Positions 26,720 through 35,422 of a stretch of DNA of 64,000 nt are shown here, in pieces. This DNA comes from Dehalococcoidia bacterium (GTDB lineage Bacteria > Chloroflexota > Dehalococcoidia > Lucifugimonadales > UBA3495), in contig JAJDTP010000016.1 in assembly GCA_022827095.1 (NCBI GenBank), positions 141,647 to 205,646 on the forward strand, given 5' to 3'. Position 1 is the first letter of the stretch; the number at the start of each line of letters is the position of its first letter. A model generated the notes under the pieces. It was not told the origin of the DNA. It searched no databases and was given only the letters and a program-made list of their open reading frames with translations. Both the position numbers and the translations under genes were made by a program.

Positions 26720-27058
26720 ATGGGTTCCATACGACTGTACACCGGCGACGACGGCCATTCCCACATCGAAGCGATCGACCCGCCGTCCCATCCGGAGTGG
26801 AGCCAGCTCCAAAACGCCAAAGGGATCATATTCCGTGCGTCGCCTCCGGGGTACTTCAGCGACTGGCATGTAGCGCCCCGCCGCCAGTACATCATCACCC
26901 TTTCCGGAGAGGCGGAAATCGGCTTGGCCGACGGCACGGTCCACCGTCTGGGGCCCGGCGACGTGAACCTCGCCGAGGACCTCACCGGCCACGGCCACAC
27001 CACGAGGGTGGTCGGCGACGTCCCCCGCGTAACTGCCACCATTCACCTGGACGACTGA
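26720..27058 (+). CDS. Small cupin-domain protein
   Basis: A 112-residue single cupin. ATG 26720 follows AGGAGGG. The motif 1 region is FSDWHVAPRRQYIITLSGEA and motif 2 is VHRLGPGDVNLAEDLTGHGH. Only one histidine (DWHVAP) occupies a normal motif 1 place, with His residues in TGHGHT later, so metal binding may be altered. The function is unknown. It stands alone between the ktr operon and leuS. Confidence 0.75.
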   Translation: MGSIRLYTGDDGHSHIEAIDPPSHPEWSQLQNAKGIIFRASPPGYFSDWHVAPRRQYIITLSGEAEIGLADGTVHRLGPGDVNLAEDLTGHGHTTRVVGDVPRVTATIHLDD

Positions 27059-27130
27059 CGGAAATACACCCGACGTGGGCGTGAGGGTGCGGTCGGTCCC
27101 GCGCGCTCGCCCGTGCCCGCCTCCGCAAAT

Positions 27131-27243
27131 CGTCAGAAACAGGATTTTCAAGATTTGGGGAATTATCAGGATTGGAACCGTTCTGAGATGAAGATCTCCC
27201 AATCCTGGCAAATCACAAAATCCCGAAAATCCTGATTCTGACG
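27131..27243. repeat. Dispersed palindromic repeat (AATC/GATT type), copy 3 of 5
   Basis: The left arm CGTCAGAAACAGGATTTTC pairs with the right arm AAATCCTGATTCTGACG. The GC tail GCCGCAATCCGGGTGGGCG follows. Together with the leuS promoter region it fills the 27059-27447 gap. Confidence 0.85.
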
Positions 27244-27321
27244 TTTCCCCGCCGCAATCCGGGTGGGCGCTGGCTTCTGGCCGGGCTATCGGGCGCCGGA
27301 CGGTCGGCTCTGCCGGCCGGG

Positions 27322-27370
27322 TGGTATACTGTACGACGCTGCGGTGTCCCGAACATGCCTGTGCTATATT
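27322..27370 (+). promoter_or_regulatory. Two extended -10 elements upstream of leuS
   Basis: TGGTATACT (27322-27330) and TGCTATATT (27362-27370) both match TGN plus a -10 hexamer. Neither has a good -35. They are plausible starts for leuS, 118 and 78 bases before its ATG. Confidence 0.35.
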
Positions 27371-27447
27371 GAGGGACGCCAGACGTACGTTTGCTGGGTG
27401 CCATTGCCGCTGCCGCCCGCGCCCACGATATTGAGGGTTGCCTTTTT

Positions 27448-29925
27448 ATGACCACAGCCCAGCGTCAAGTTGAGCTCCGATTCGACGCGGTCGGGATTGA
27501 TCGCAAGTGGCAGGAGCGGTGGGAACGGGACGGGATATATCGGGTCGACGACAGCGATCCCCGTCCGAAGTGGTTCGAAATGACCATGTATCCGTACCCG
27601 TCCGGTGACCTGCACATCGGCCACTGGTACGCCATGGCGCCTTCGGACGCCCACGCCCGGTTCCGCCGCATGCAGGGCTACAACGTGCTGCACCCCATCG
27701 GGTTCGACGCCTTTGGCCTCCCTGCCGAAAACGCCGCCATCTCCCGCGGCATCCATCCCTACGAGTGGACCATGTCCAACGTGGAGAACATGCGCCGGCA
27801 GCTCCGCTCCATCGGCGCCGTCTACGACTGGGACCGCGAGGTCGTCTGCTGCCTGCCGGAGTACTACCGCTGGAACCAGTGGTTCTTCATCAAGCTGTAC
27901 GAACAGGGCCTCGCCTACCGCGCCAAGGCGCCCGTGGTGTGGTGCCCGTCGTGCCAGACCGTGCTCGCCAACGAGCAGGTGCTGAACGGGGAGTGTGAGC
28001 GGTGCGAGACGCCCATCACCCGTCGCGACTTCGAGCAGTGGTTCTTCCGCATCACCGATTACGCCGACGAACTGCTGGACTTCGATACGCTGGATGAGTG
28101 GCCGGACAAGATCCTCACCATGCAGCGGAACTGGATTGGCCGCAGCGAGGGCGTGGACATCGGGTTCGACATCTCCGACTACAATATCGAGGAAAGGGAG
28201 ATCCGCACCTTTACCACGCGCATCGACACCATATTCGGCGTGACCTTCCTGGTGCTGGCACCGGAGCACCCGCTGGTGTCCAAACTCACCACGGAAAGCC
28301 GTCGCGCGGATGTTGAAGCCTACGTCGACCAGGCCCGCGCCGCATCCGAAATCGACCGGTTGGCCGCCGACCGGGAGAAGACCGGCGTCTTCATCGGAGC
28401 CTACGCGCGCAACCGCCTGAACAACGAGAAGGTGCCCATCTACGTGGCCGACTATGTCCTGACCACCTACGGCACGGGCGCGGTGATGGGCGTGCCCGCC
28501 CACGACCACCGCGACTTCGATTTCGCCCGGAAGTACCGCCTTCCCATCCGCACCGTGATTGCTCCCATAACCTGGGACGGAAGCCCGCCCGAGGAAGCCT
28601 TCATCGGCGACGGGTTCATGACCGACTCCGGCGCGTACGAGGGCATGACCAACGAGGAAGGCATGGAGGCCATCGCGAATGACGTGGAACGACGGGGCTG
28701 GGGACGACGCGCCGTCACCTACCGCCTGCGCGACTGGCTGATTTCTCGCCAACGCTACTGGGGCACACCCATCCCCATGGTGTATTGCGACCGGTGCGGC
28801 GTACAGCCGGTGCCCGAAGCGGACCTGCCCGTGCTGCTGCCCGAGGACGCGGAGTTCCGGCCCACCGGCGAATCGCCGCTGGCTATCAACGAGTCCTTCG
28901 TGAACACGGTGTGCCCGAAGTGCGGCGGCCCGGGTCGGCGCGAAACCGATACCATGGACACCTTCATGGACTCGTCGTGGTACATGCTCCGCTACTGCAC
29001 TCCGCAGTACGATAGCGGGCCCTACGAGCCAGGCGTGGCCGGCGACTGGATGCCGGTGCGACAGTACACCGGCGGCGCCGAGCACGCGGTGATGCACCTG
29101 CTCTACAGCCGGTTCTTCATCAAGTCGCTGCGGGACATGGGGATGCTCAACATCGACGAGCCATTCCTGCGCCTGTTCAACCAGGGCGTTATCCTCGGCA
29201 GCGACCACGAGAAGATGAGCAAGAGCCGCGGCAACGTGGTCAACCCCGACGACGTGGTCGGCCAGGTGGGTGCCGACGCCGTGCGCTGCTTCCTCATGTT
29301 CATCGGCCCCTGGGACCAGGGCGGCCCGTGGAGCGACGAAGGCATCAACGGCGTGGTGCGCTGGCTCAACCGAGCCTGGAGCCTGGTGGAACACGATCCC
29401 TCGCATTTGGACGACAGCGCCACTGACGCCGCGACGGTGCGCGAAACCCGGCGCATCCTGCACCAGACCATCCGCAAGTGCTACGAAGACCTGGACAAGT
29501 TCAAGTTCAACACCACCATCGCCTCGCTGATGGAGCTGGTGAACCACCTGAGCCGGGTGTGGAACGACGGATCGGTGGACAGCACCACCTGGCGGGACTG
29601 CATCGAAAAGTTGCTGCTCATGCTAGCCCCCATCGCGCCCCACGTTGCCGAAGAGTGGTGGGAACGGACCGGCCACGGCTACAGCATCCACCAGCATCCC
29701 TTCCCCAGCTGGGACGACGAACTCGCCGCCGAGGACGAGTTGACGCTGGTGGTGCAGGTCAACGGCCGGCTGCGCGATCGGATCACGGTACCGGCCAGTA
29801 TCGACGATGACGACGCTCGCGAACGCGCCCTGGAGAGCCCCCGGGTCCAATCCCATATCGACGGCAAGACCGTGCGCAACGTGGTGTACGTGCCGGGTCG
29901 GCTGGTCAACGTGGTGGTGGGGTAG
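27448..29925 (+). CDS. leuS: Leucyl-tRNA synthetase
   Basis: An 825-residue class I synthetase. The HIGH motif is DLHIGHWYAM at about residue 52 and the KMSKS loop is GSDHEKMSKSRGNVV. FDAFGLPAENAAI and the zinc-like VVWCPSCQTVLANEQVL follow the first motif. The editing domain contains TTRIDTIFGVTFLVLAPEH and YGTGAVMGVPAHDHRDFDFA with the catalytic Asp. It is the bacterial LeuRS layout with a leucine-specific segment before KMSKS. ATG 27448 has GAGGG about ten bases upstream; the preceding 19 codons are not family-like. A retropepsin-like gene follows nine bases later. Confidence 0.97.
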   Translation: MTTAQRQVELRFDAVGIDRKWQERWERDGIYRVDDSDPRPKWFEMTMYPYPSGDLHIGHWYAMAPSDAHARFRRMQGYNVLHPIGFDAFGLPAENAAISRGIHPYEWTMSNVENMRRQLRSIGAVYDWDREVVCCLPEYYRWNQWFFIKLYEQGLAYRAKAPVVWCPSCQTVLANEQVLNGECERCETPITRRDFEQWFFRITDYADELLDFDTLDEWPDKILTMQRNWIGRSEGVDIGFDISDYNIEEREIRTFTTRIDTIFGVTFLVLAPEHPLVSKLTTESRRADVEAYVDQARAASEIDRLAADREKTGVFIGAYARNRLNNEKVPIYVADYVLTTYGTGAVMGVPAHDHRDFDFARKYRLPIRTVIAPITWDGSPPEEAFIGDGFMTDSGAYEGMTNEEGMEAIANDVERRGWGRRAVTYRLRDWLISRQRYWGTPIPMVYCDRCGVQPVPEADLPVLLPEDAEFRPTGESPLAINESFVNTVCPKCGGPGRRETDTMDTFMDSSWYMLRYCTPQYDSGPYEPGVAGDWMPVRQYTGGAEHAVMHLLYSRFFIKSLRDMGMLNIDEPFLRLFNQGVILGSDHEKMSKSRGNVVNPDDVVGQVGADAVRCFLMFIGPWDQGGPWSDEGINGVVRWLNRAWSLVEHDPSHLDDSATDAATVRETRRILHQTIRKCYEDLDKFKFNTTIASLMELVNHLSRVWNDGSVDSTTWRDCIEKLLLMLAPIAPHVAEEWWERTGHGYSIHQHPFPSWDDELAAEDELTLVVQVNGRLRDRITVPASIDDDDARERALESPRVQSHIDGKTVRNVVYVPGRLVNVVVG

Positions 29926-29934
29926 GAGGCGGTT

Positions 29935-30291
29935 ATGGGTCAAGTTTTTGCCACGCTGGGAATCTGGACCGCTGACGGCTCAGACTTACAGAACATAGAT
30001 ATGCGGGTCGATACCGGAGCTTCTTATAGCCAGCTTCCCGGCGAATTGCTGAGGGATCTGGGCTGGGTTCCCACATTTCCGCGGCTCCTTGCCGGCTTGG
30101 CGGACGGCACGCAAACGACAGTGGAATTGGGGGAAGTTCGCATCCACTACAATGGGGCAGACCTGACCCGCCTTTTCGTGTTCGGCGAGGACAATTGTCC
30201 GAAACTATTGGGCAGCGACACCTTGCAGGGGTTACGCTTGGGAGTGGATCCGGTCAATCACCGACTAATCAACGTGGTGGTCTATCGCTAA
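29935..30291 (+). CDS. Retropepsin-like (clan AA) aspartic protease domain protein
   Basis: A 118-residue protein. The catalytic motif is MRVDTGASYSQLPGELL at about residues 22-38. GWVPTFPRLLAGLADGTQTT is the flap-like region, and PKLLGSDTLQGLRLGVDPVN is the hydrophobic-Gly psi loop. It would be active as a dimer, with one DTGA per subunit. GGTAGGAGG precedes the ATG. Such genes are frequent in cyanobacteria and Chloroflexota; the substrate is unknown. It may be co-transcribed with leuS. Confidence 0.85.
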   Translation: MGQVFATLGIWTADGSDLQNIDMRVDTGASYSQLPGELLRDLGWVPTFPRLLAGLADGTQTTVELGEVRIHYNGADLTRLFVFGEDNCPKLLGSDTLQGLRLGVDPVNHRLINVVVYR

Positions 30292-30407
30292 CTCACTCAA
30301 CGATCTGGTTACAGAGCGTCAACGCCACGCCGTCGTGATCGGCAAGATCCTCACGGTTGCCATGGGGCATTGCGATCAGGCGCGATACCCTAGCGAAAGA
30401 AACCTTC

Positions 30408-31070
30408 ATGGTGTCTAGCCTAATGACCCTCGTTGAAAAATACGCCCTGCTCCCGGAGGAGATCGACCGCCAGAGTCTGGTCATGGTCGCTGACAGCCTG
30501 CAGGGGGACAATATCGCATCGAGCCTGCCCGAAGCGGAGCGCTACGTGCTGCACCGCATTGTCCGCGCGGAGGGCGACCCGGAGATCGCCGCCGACGTGC
30601 GTTTCAGCGATGGCGCGGTGAACGCGGCTCTGACGTCGCTACGAAGTGTCCGGCGAGTAGTCACCGACGTGCGCATGGTGCAGGTGGGCATCTCCCGAGC
30701 GGCGCTCGCCCGCCGCGGAGTGGAAACCGCCTGCCTCATCGACGCGCCGGAGGTCGCCGAGCGCGCCCGCCGCGAGGGCACCACCCGCAGCGTAGCGGCC
30801 GTGCGCGAGCTGGCCCCGCAGATGGACGAAGCGGTGCTGGCCATCGGCAACGCGCCGACGGCCCTGCTGGCGCTGCTGGACCTGATCGACGAAGGCCAGG
30901 TGTCGCCCGCCGTGGTGATCGGAATGCCCGTGGGCTTCGTGGCCTGCCCCGAATCCAAGGCCGAACTGGCCGCAAGAAACGTGCCGCACATCACCATCCT
31001 GGGACGACGCGGAGGGAGCTCTGCCGCTGCTGCCACCGTGAATGCCCTGCTGGACCTGCTGGAGGACTGA
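30408..31070 (+). CDS. cbiC: Cobalt-precorrin-8 methylmutase
   Basis: A 220-residue CobH/CbiC that moves a methyl group from C11 to C12. SLVMVADSLQGDNIASSLPE does not match strongly, but RYVLHRIVRAEGDPEIAADV and VVTDVRMVQVGISR do. NAPTALLALLDLID and the VVIGMPVGFVACPESKAEL end are diagnostic. ATG 30408 is preferred over the 17-codon longer form, which lacks similarity; ATG 30423 is also possible. It opens the plus-strand cobalamin run. Confidence 0.93.
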   Translation: MVSSLMTLVEKYALLPEEIDRQSLVMVADSLQGDNIASSLPEAERYVLHRIVRAEGDPEIAADVRFSDGAVNAALTSLRSVRRVVTDVRMVQVGISRAALARRGVETACLIDAPEVAERARREGTTRSVAAVRELAPQMDEAVLAIGNAPTALLALLDLIDEGQVSPAVVIGMPVGFVACPESKAELAARNVPHITILGRRGGSSAAAATVNALLDLLED

Positions 31071-31076
31071 GCCGCT

Positions 31077-31967
31077 ATGCCCGACGCCGACCATACCAAC
31101 AACGGATCCGGAGGCTGGGGCGTGGTGCTGCTGTGCCACGGAAGCCAGCGGGGGGCCAGTCGCGACGAGTGCTCCTGTGCCTGGGCAGCCGACGGTCCGC
31201 GGTTCCCGGCCTGGTGTCTGGGCTGCCCGAATACGCCGGTGGGACTGCGCGAGGCGGCCCGCCGCCTGACCGATTCCCTGGGCGAAGACGCCGAACAGGT
31301 CATCGTTTCCTGCTTGGAGTTCCTCCCTCCGCATCCGCCCGAAGCCGTTTCCATCCTGGCTGACGCGGGGCTGAGTCGTGTGGTAATCGCCCCATACCTG
31401 CTGGGCAACGGCAAGCATGCCACCCTCGAAATGGACGAGGTGCTGGAGGACATCGCCGCACAAGCGCCCGGCGTTGAAGTTCGGCTGGCCGATGGCCTCG
31501 GCGCGGACATCCGCATCGCCGAGTTGGTGCGGGAGCGCATCGCCGCGCTGCCCCAGGGGGTGAAGGAACCGGCAGACGACGGAACGGTGGGCATATTGCT
31601 GGTGAAAGCAGGTACTCAGACTCGCTACGACGATTGCCTCTGGCTGAAAGAGCTGGGCAGCTGGGTCGAGCGCGATCTGGGCGAGGACTACGCGGTGGAG
31701 GTGGCCCAGTCCCACTACGGCGACCCAACCATGGAACACGCCGCCGCGGCTCTGGTGGGCGAAAGAGGCGTGACCAGCATCATCTGCGTCCCCTACGTGT
31801 TCTTCCCTGGAATGATCTTGCGCCGCAACGTGCTGGGAACCATGCAACGGCTTCAGGAAGCCTATCCCGATGTCACCATGTCGGTGGCTCCCCCTCTAGG
31901 GGTGGACGACCGGCTGGTCTCGGTGGCCCGCGACCGCGTGCGCGAAGCCCAGGCCCGGGCGGCCTGA
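31077..31967 (+). CDS. cbiX: Sirohydrochlorin cobaltochelatase CbiX, two-domain form with a Cys insertion
   Basis: A 296-residue chelatase that inserts cobalt in sirohydrochlorin. Domain 1 has GVVLLCHGSQRGASRDE with catalytic His21, and RVVIAPYLLGNGKHATLEM. Domain 2 has VEVAQSHYGDPTMEHAAAAL and ICVPYVFFPGMILRRNVLG. Between the first strand and helix is a short insertion with four cysteines (Cys32, Cys34, Cys47, Cys50, as ECSCAW and WCLGCPNTP), able to bind a metal or Fe-S cluster. That is not in the minimal chelatase fold. It follows cbiC by six bases. Confidence 0.93.
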   Translation: MPDADHTNNGSGGWGVVLLCHGSQRGASRDECSCAWAADGPRFPAWCLGCPNTPVGLREAARRLTDSLGEDAEQVIVSCLEFLPPHPPEAVSILADAGLSRVVIAPYLLGNGKHATLEMDEVLEDIAAQAPGVEVRLADGLGADIRIAELVRERIAALPQGVKEPADDGTVGILLVKAGTQTRYDDCLWLKELGSWVERDLGEDYAVEVAQSHYGDPTMEHAAAALVGERGVTSIICVPYVFFPGMILRRNVLGTMQRLQEAYPDVTMSVAPPLGVDDRLVSVARDRVREAQARAA

Positions 31968-32023
31968 GATTCCGATGTGATACCATCAAAGCGGCATCAC
32001 CACTGGTCCAGGGAAGGTCTGCC

Positions 32024-32785
32024 ATGACCACCACAGCGTCTACATTCGCCATGTTGCCCTACGTCAAGAAGGGCGAGATTGATTACGCCGCTCTGGACTA
32101 CAACCCCGATGACCCGGAGCCGATGCCCGACGCCATGGAGCAGGAATTCGTCGTACAGGAAATCCTCGGCATAATGCACAGCCGGTTCACCGACTTCAAG
32201 ACGCGCCCGGACGTTTTCCTCAGCAGCAACACCATCCTTTGCTACGACCCGACCAACCTCAACGTTCGCCGGCAGCCGGACATCTACCTGGCCTTCGGAG
32301 TAGACCAGGGAGCCATCCGGCGGCGACGGATCTACCTGCCCTGGGAAGCCGGCAAACCGCCGGACCTGGCCCTGGAAGTGGGTTCGGATAGCACGGGCGC
32401 GGAGGACACACGGGTGAAACCGGCCGTGTACGCTGCCATCGGCATCCCCGAGTACTGGCGGTTCGACCCCAGCGGTGGCGAGCACCACGGGGGACCTTTG
32501 TGGGGCGGTATGCTGCGGGAGGGGGAGTATCAGCCGGTTGAATTGACCAGGGAACCCGACGGCGTACTGAAGGGATACAGCGAGTTGATGGGGCTGTACC
32601 TGAGCTGGGATGAGGGTTGGCCCAGGTTCTACGACCCGGCCACCGGAATGTACCTGGAAAATTGGCGACAAATGCGGGCGGCAATGGAAACCGAGCTGGC
32701 CACTTACGAAGCTCAGAACGCTTCACTGATAGCGGAAAACGAGCGCCTGCGCGAACAAATCCGCCGCCTTCAGGAAGGCGGATGA
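32024..32785 (+). CDS. Uma2-family (DUF820) restriction-like endonuclease with C-terminal coiled coil
   Basis: A 253-residue protein. The nuclease-like core has NVRRQPDIYLAFGVDQG and PDLALEVGSDSTGAEDTRVK, with YAAIGIPEYWRFDPSGGEHH, all typical of Uma2 proteins of the PD-(D/E)XK superfamily. The last 45 residues form a coiled coil (LATYEAQNASLIAENERLRE). Its function is unknown. It interrupts the cobalamin genes between cbiX and cbiD without any sequence link to them, so it may be a mobile passenger. Confidence 0.85.
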   Translation: MTTTASTFAMLPYVKKGEIDYAALDYNPDDPEPMPDAMEQEFVVQEILGIMHSRFTDFKTRPDVFLSSNTILCYDPTNLNVRRQPDIYLAFGVDQGAIRRRRIYLPWEAGKPPDLALEVGSDSTGAEDTRVKPAVYAAIGIPEYWRFDPSGGEHHGGPLWGGMLREGEYQPVELTREPDGVLKGYSELMGLYLSWDEGWPRFYDPATGMYLENWRQMRAAMETELATYEAQNASLIAENERLREQIRRLQEGG

Positions 32786-32828
32786 GCGACCGGGGCGGGC
32801 TTCCTCTCAGCGTCCGCCAAGTATAAAA

Positions 32829-34067
32829 GTGGACCCAATGACGATCCCAAGCGAAAATAGCGACGCCGAACGTCCCGAAAGCGACTACTCGCGCCCCACC
32901 AAGCGCGATCCTCGCGGGATGCGCACCGGCTACACCACCGGCACCACGGCGGCGGCGGCGGCCAAGGCTGCCGTGGTCCTGATGCTGTCCGGCAAGGCTC
33001 CCGACGAGGTGTCCGTGCCGTTGCCCGGCGGAACGGGTCGGGCTACCCTCAAGGTGCACAACAGCTGGCCCATGGATCCCGCCGAAGGTGTTCGGTGCTC
33101 GGCCATCAAGGACGGCGGCGATGACCCCGACGTCACCCACGGTGCGGAGATAGTCGTGGGCGTTTGGCGGTTGCCCGACGGGAACAAGGGCCTGCAGATC
33201 ACCGGCGGCCCGGGCGTGGGCACGGTTACGCGACCCGGCACTGGGATCGAGGTGGGCGAGCCGGCCGTAACTCGTGTGCCTCGTCGGATGATGGCCGGCG
33301 CCGTCGCCGAAGGGCTGATGGAATGCGGTTGGCCGGCCGATACCGGTGTCCGCGCCCGTGTCTCGGTGCCTGATGGCGAAGAGATCGCCAAGCAGACGAC
33401 CAACGCCAGGTTGGGCGTCCTGAACGGCATCAGCATACTGGGCAGCACCGGCGTGGTGCAGCCCTTCAGCACTGCTGCATGGCGCGCCAGCGTCCACCTG
33501 GCCATCGACGTTGCGTCCGCCAACGGCCTGGATCACCTGGTGCTCTCCACCGGCACCCGCAGCGAGGAATATACCCGACAGCTGCTGGACCTGCCCGACA
33601 TGGCCTACATTGAGGCCGGCATTTTCTCCGGCCCTTCCATGAAGCGCTGCGTCAACAAGGGCATCAAGCGAGTGGCCCACGTGGGCATGGTGGGCAAGTT
33701 CTCCAAGATGGCCATGGGTTACTTCGTGACCCACGTTGCCGGCAACCAGGTGGATTGCGGTTTCCTGGCCGATCTCGCCGGCAAATGCGGCGCCTCGGCC
33801 GAACTCCAGGCTGAAATGGCGGACGCCGCCAGCGGCCGGCACTTCCAGGAACTGGCCCAGGAGCACGACGTCATGGGAGTGTTCCCGCTGATGTGCCAGA
33901 TGGTGTGCTCAGAAGCGCAGAAGTATCTTGGCGACGGCGGGGACGCGATCATCGTCGACGCCCTGTGCTTTGACTTCGAGGGCAACCTGCTGGGATCGGC
34001 GAGCACATCACCGGACGGCATCCCCATGCGGTCTCCGTCCACAGTGGTGGTCGATGGTCAGGGCTAA
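32829..34067 (+). CDS. cbiD: Cobalt-precorrin-5B C1-methyltransferase
   Basis: A 412-residue CbiD of the anaerobic pathway, methylating C1. LRTGYTTG is represented as MRTGYTTGTTAAAAAKAAV near residue 31. GVGTVTRPGTGIEVGEPAV and ILGSTGVVQPFSTAAWRAS are family motifs, with HLVLSTGTRSEEYTRQL and HVGMVGKFSKMAMGYFVTH later. The first 25 residues are acidic and variable. The start is GTG 32829, or ATG 32838. It overlaps cbiT by 14 bases. Confidence 0.95.
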   Translation: MDPMTIPSENSDAERPESDYSRPTKRDPRGMRTGYTTGTTAAAAAKAAVVLMLSGKAPDEVSVPLPGGTGRATLKVHNSWPMDPAEGVRCSAIKDGGDDPDVTHGAEIVVGVWRLPDGNKGLQITGGPGVGTVTRPGTGIEVGEPAVTRVPRRMMAGAVAEGLMECGWPADTGVRARVSVPDGEEIAKQTTNARLGVLNGISILGSTGVVQPFSTAAWRASVHLAIDVASANGLDHLVLSTGTRSEEYTRQLLDLPDMAYIEAGIFSGPSMKRCVNKGIKRVAHVGMVGKFSKMAMGYFVTHVAGNQVDCGFLADLAGKCGASAELQAEMADAASGRHFQELAQEHDVMGVFPLMCQMVCSEAQKYLGDGGDAIIVDALCFDFEGNLLGSASTSPDGIPMRSPSTVVVDGQG

Positions 34068-34680
34068 CCCCCAAGCGGAAACCACGCCGGCTATAGGCCG
34101 GGCGTTGGGCTTGTCCGACGACGCGCTGGAGCAGCGCCGTCCGCTGCGGGGGCAGATCACCAAGTCCGAGGTGCGGGCGGTAAGCCTGTACGTCCTGCAA
34201 CTGCGTCCCGACAGCCTGGTCTGGGACATCGGGGCGGGCACCGGGTCCGTCTCTGTGGAAGCGGCGCGCATCGCTCACTCCGGCTGCGTCTATGCGATAG
34301 ACAAGGACGCCGATAGCGCGGACCTGCTCCGCAACAACGTGGCCCGCTACGGCGACGGCCGCGTCTCGGTGGTTATCGGCGCGGCGCCCGGTGCGCTGAA
34401 CGAACTGCCCAACCCGGACGCGGTGTTCATCGGAGGCGGCGGAACCGCCATGCCGGAGATACTGGACACGGTGCTCCACCGTTTACGTCCCGCAGGACGG
34501 GTGGTAGCCAACTTCGCCGTCATGGAACGGGCCAACGATACCTACATTACTTTGCGAGACGCCGGCATGACTCCGGAAATGACCGTTGTATCCGCCGCCC
34601 GTGGTCGGGAGTTGCCCGACGGCGCGTTGCGGCTTGAAGCCATGAACCCGGTGTTCATCGTGTGGGGACAGAAGGAATGA
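34054..34680 (+). CDS. cbiT: Cobalt-precorrin-6B C15-methyltransferase (decarboxylating)
   Basis: A 208-residue SAM methyltransferase. GQITKSEVRAVSLYVLQL is the CbiT signature, and VWDIGAGTGSVSVEAARIA the SAM loop. VFIGGGGTAMPEILDTV and LRPAGRVVANFAVMERAND follow. CbiT methylates C15 and decarboxylates the acetate on ring C. No separate CbiE, which methylates C5 and is often fused to CbiT, is seen here. The end overlaps cbiL (ATGA). Confidence 0.94.
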   Translation: MVRANPQAETTPAIGRALGLSDDALEQRRPLRGQITKSEVRAVSLYVLQLRPDSLVWDIGAGTGSVSVEAARIAHSGCVYAIDKDADSADLLRNNVARYGDGRVSVVIGAAPGALNELPNPDAVFIGGGGTAMPEILDTVLHRLRPAGRVVANFAVMERANDTYITLRDAGMTPEMTVVSAARGRELPDGALRLEAMNPVFIVWGQKE

Positions 34681-35393
34681 CCACCGCCTCCCAACCTGGA
34701 CGTCTCTACGGCGTCGGCGTCGGTCCCGGCGACCCGGAACTGCTGACTGTGAAGGCGCAGCGCGTGCTGCAGTCGGTTCCCGTCATCTGGGTGCCCCAGG
34801 CCGGCATCAGCTCCGAGAGCTATGCCTACTCCATCGTGAAGGGCATCATCGACGAATCCCGCCAGGAAGTCGTCCGCGCCAGGTTCCCCACCAACGATGA
34901 GGACGCGGCCGGCGAGGTCTGGCGCCGCGCCGCCCGGGAACTGGCCACCCGCCTGGAGGCGGGCAGCGATGTGGCCTTCATCACCGAAGGCGACCCGATG
35001 CTGTACAGCACCTTCGCCTACGTGCTGGAAACCATCCAGGAAGAATACCCGCACCTGTCAGTGGAGGTGGTGCCGGGCGTGTCGTCGGTCATGGCCGCGG
35101 CCGCTTCGGCGGCGGCGCCGCTGGTTCACCACGGGCAGCGCCTGGCCATCCTGCCGGCCGTATACGGCATCGACGACCTCCGGGAGGCCATCGCCCTTTA
35201 CGACACCATCGTCCTGATGAAGGTCAACCGCACCCTGCTGGACGCGCTGGCGAATCTGGAACGCCTGGGCCTTTCCGGCCGGACCATCTACGTGCGCCGA
35301 GCCACCACCGAGAGCGAGCGGGTGGTCCGCAACATCCAGGAACTGTCCGCGGAGGACCTCGACTACTTCTCTCTGCTAATCATCCGGCGCTGA
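34677..35393 (+). CDS. cbiL: Cobalt-precorrin-2 C20-methyltransferase
   Basis: A 238-residue member of the cobalamin methylase fold. RLYGVGVGPGDPELLTVKAQ opens it. DVAFITEGDPMLYSTFAYVL and VEVVPGVSSVMAAAASA are family motifs, and the ILPAVYGIDDLREAI stretch is specific to CbiL/CobI. It adds the C20 methyl after cobalt insertion. Its ATG overlaps the cbiT stop by four bases. Confidence 0.95.
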   Translation: MTTASQPGRLYGVGVGPGDPELLTVKAQRVLQSVPVIWVPQAGISSESYAYSIVKGIIDESRQEVVRARFPTNDEDAAGEVWRRAARELATRLEAGSDVAFITEGDPMLYSTFAYVLETIQEEYPHLSVEVVPGVSSVMAAAASAAAPLVHHGQRLAILPAVYGIDDLREAIALYDTIVLMKVNRTLLDALANLERLGLSGRTIYVRRATTESERVVRNIQELSAEDLDYFSLLIIRR

Positions 35394-35422
35394 CGATCCC
35401 GACACCACGGAGGCACAACTAC

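Noticed and set aside
27364..29547. Long open frame of 727 codons opposite leuS
   Set aside because: It is antisense to a clear leucyl-tRNA synthetase and has the His/Val/Gly-rich composition of a high-GC shadow frame.
29926..30407. Search for a cobalamin riboswitch before cbiC
   Set aside because: The region is mostly the retropepsin-like gene plus about 115 bases, and no B12-box-like sequence or large helix set was seen.
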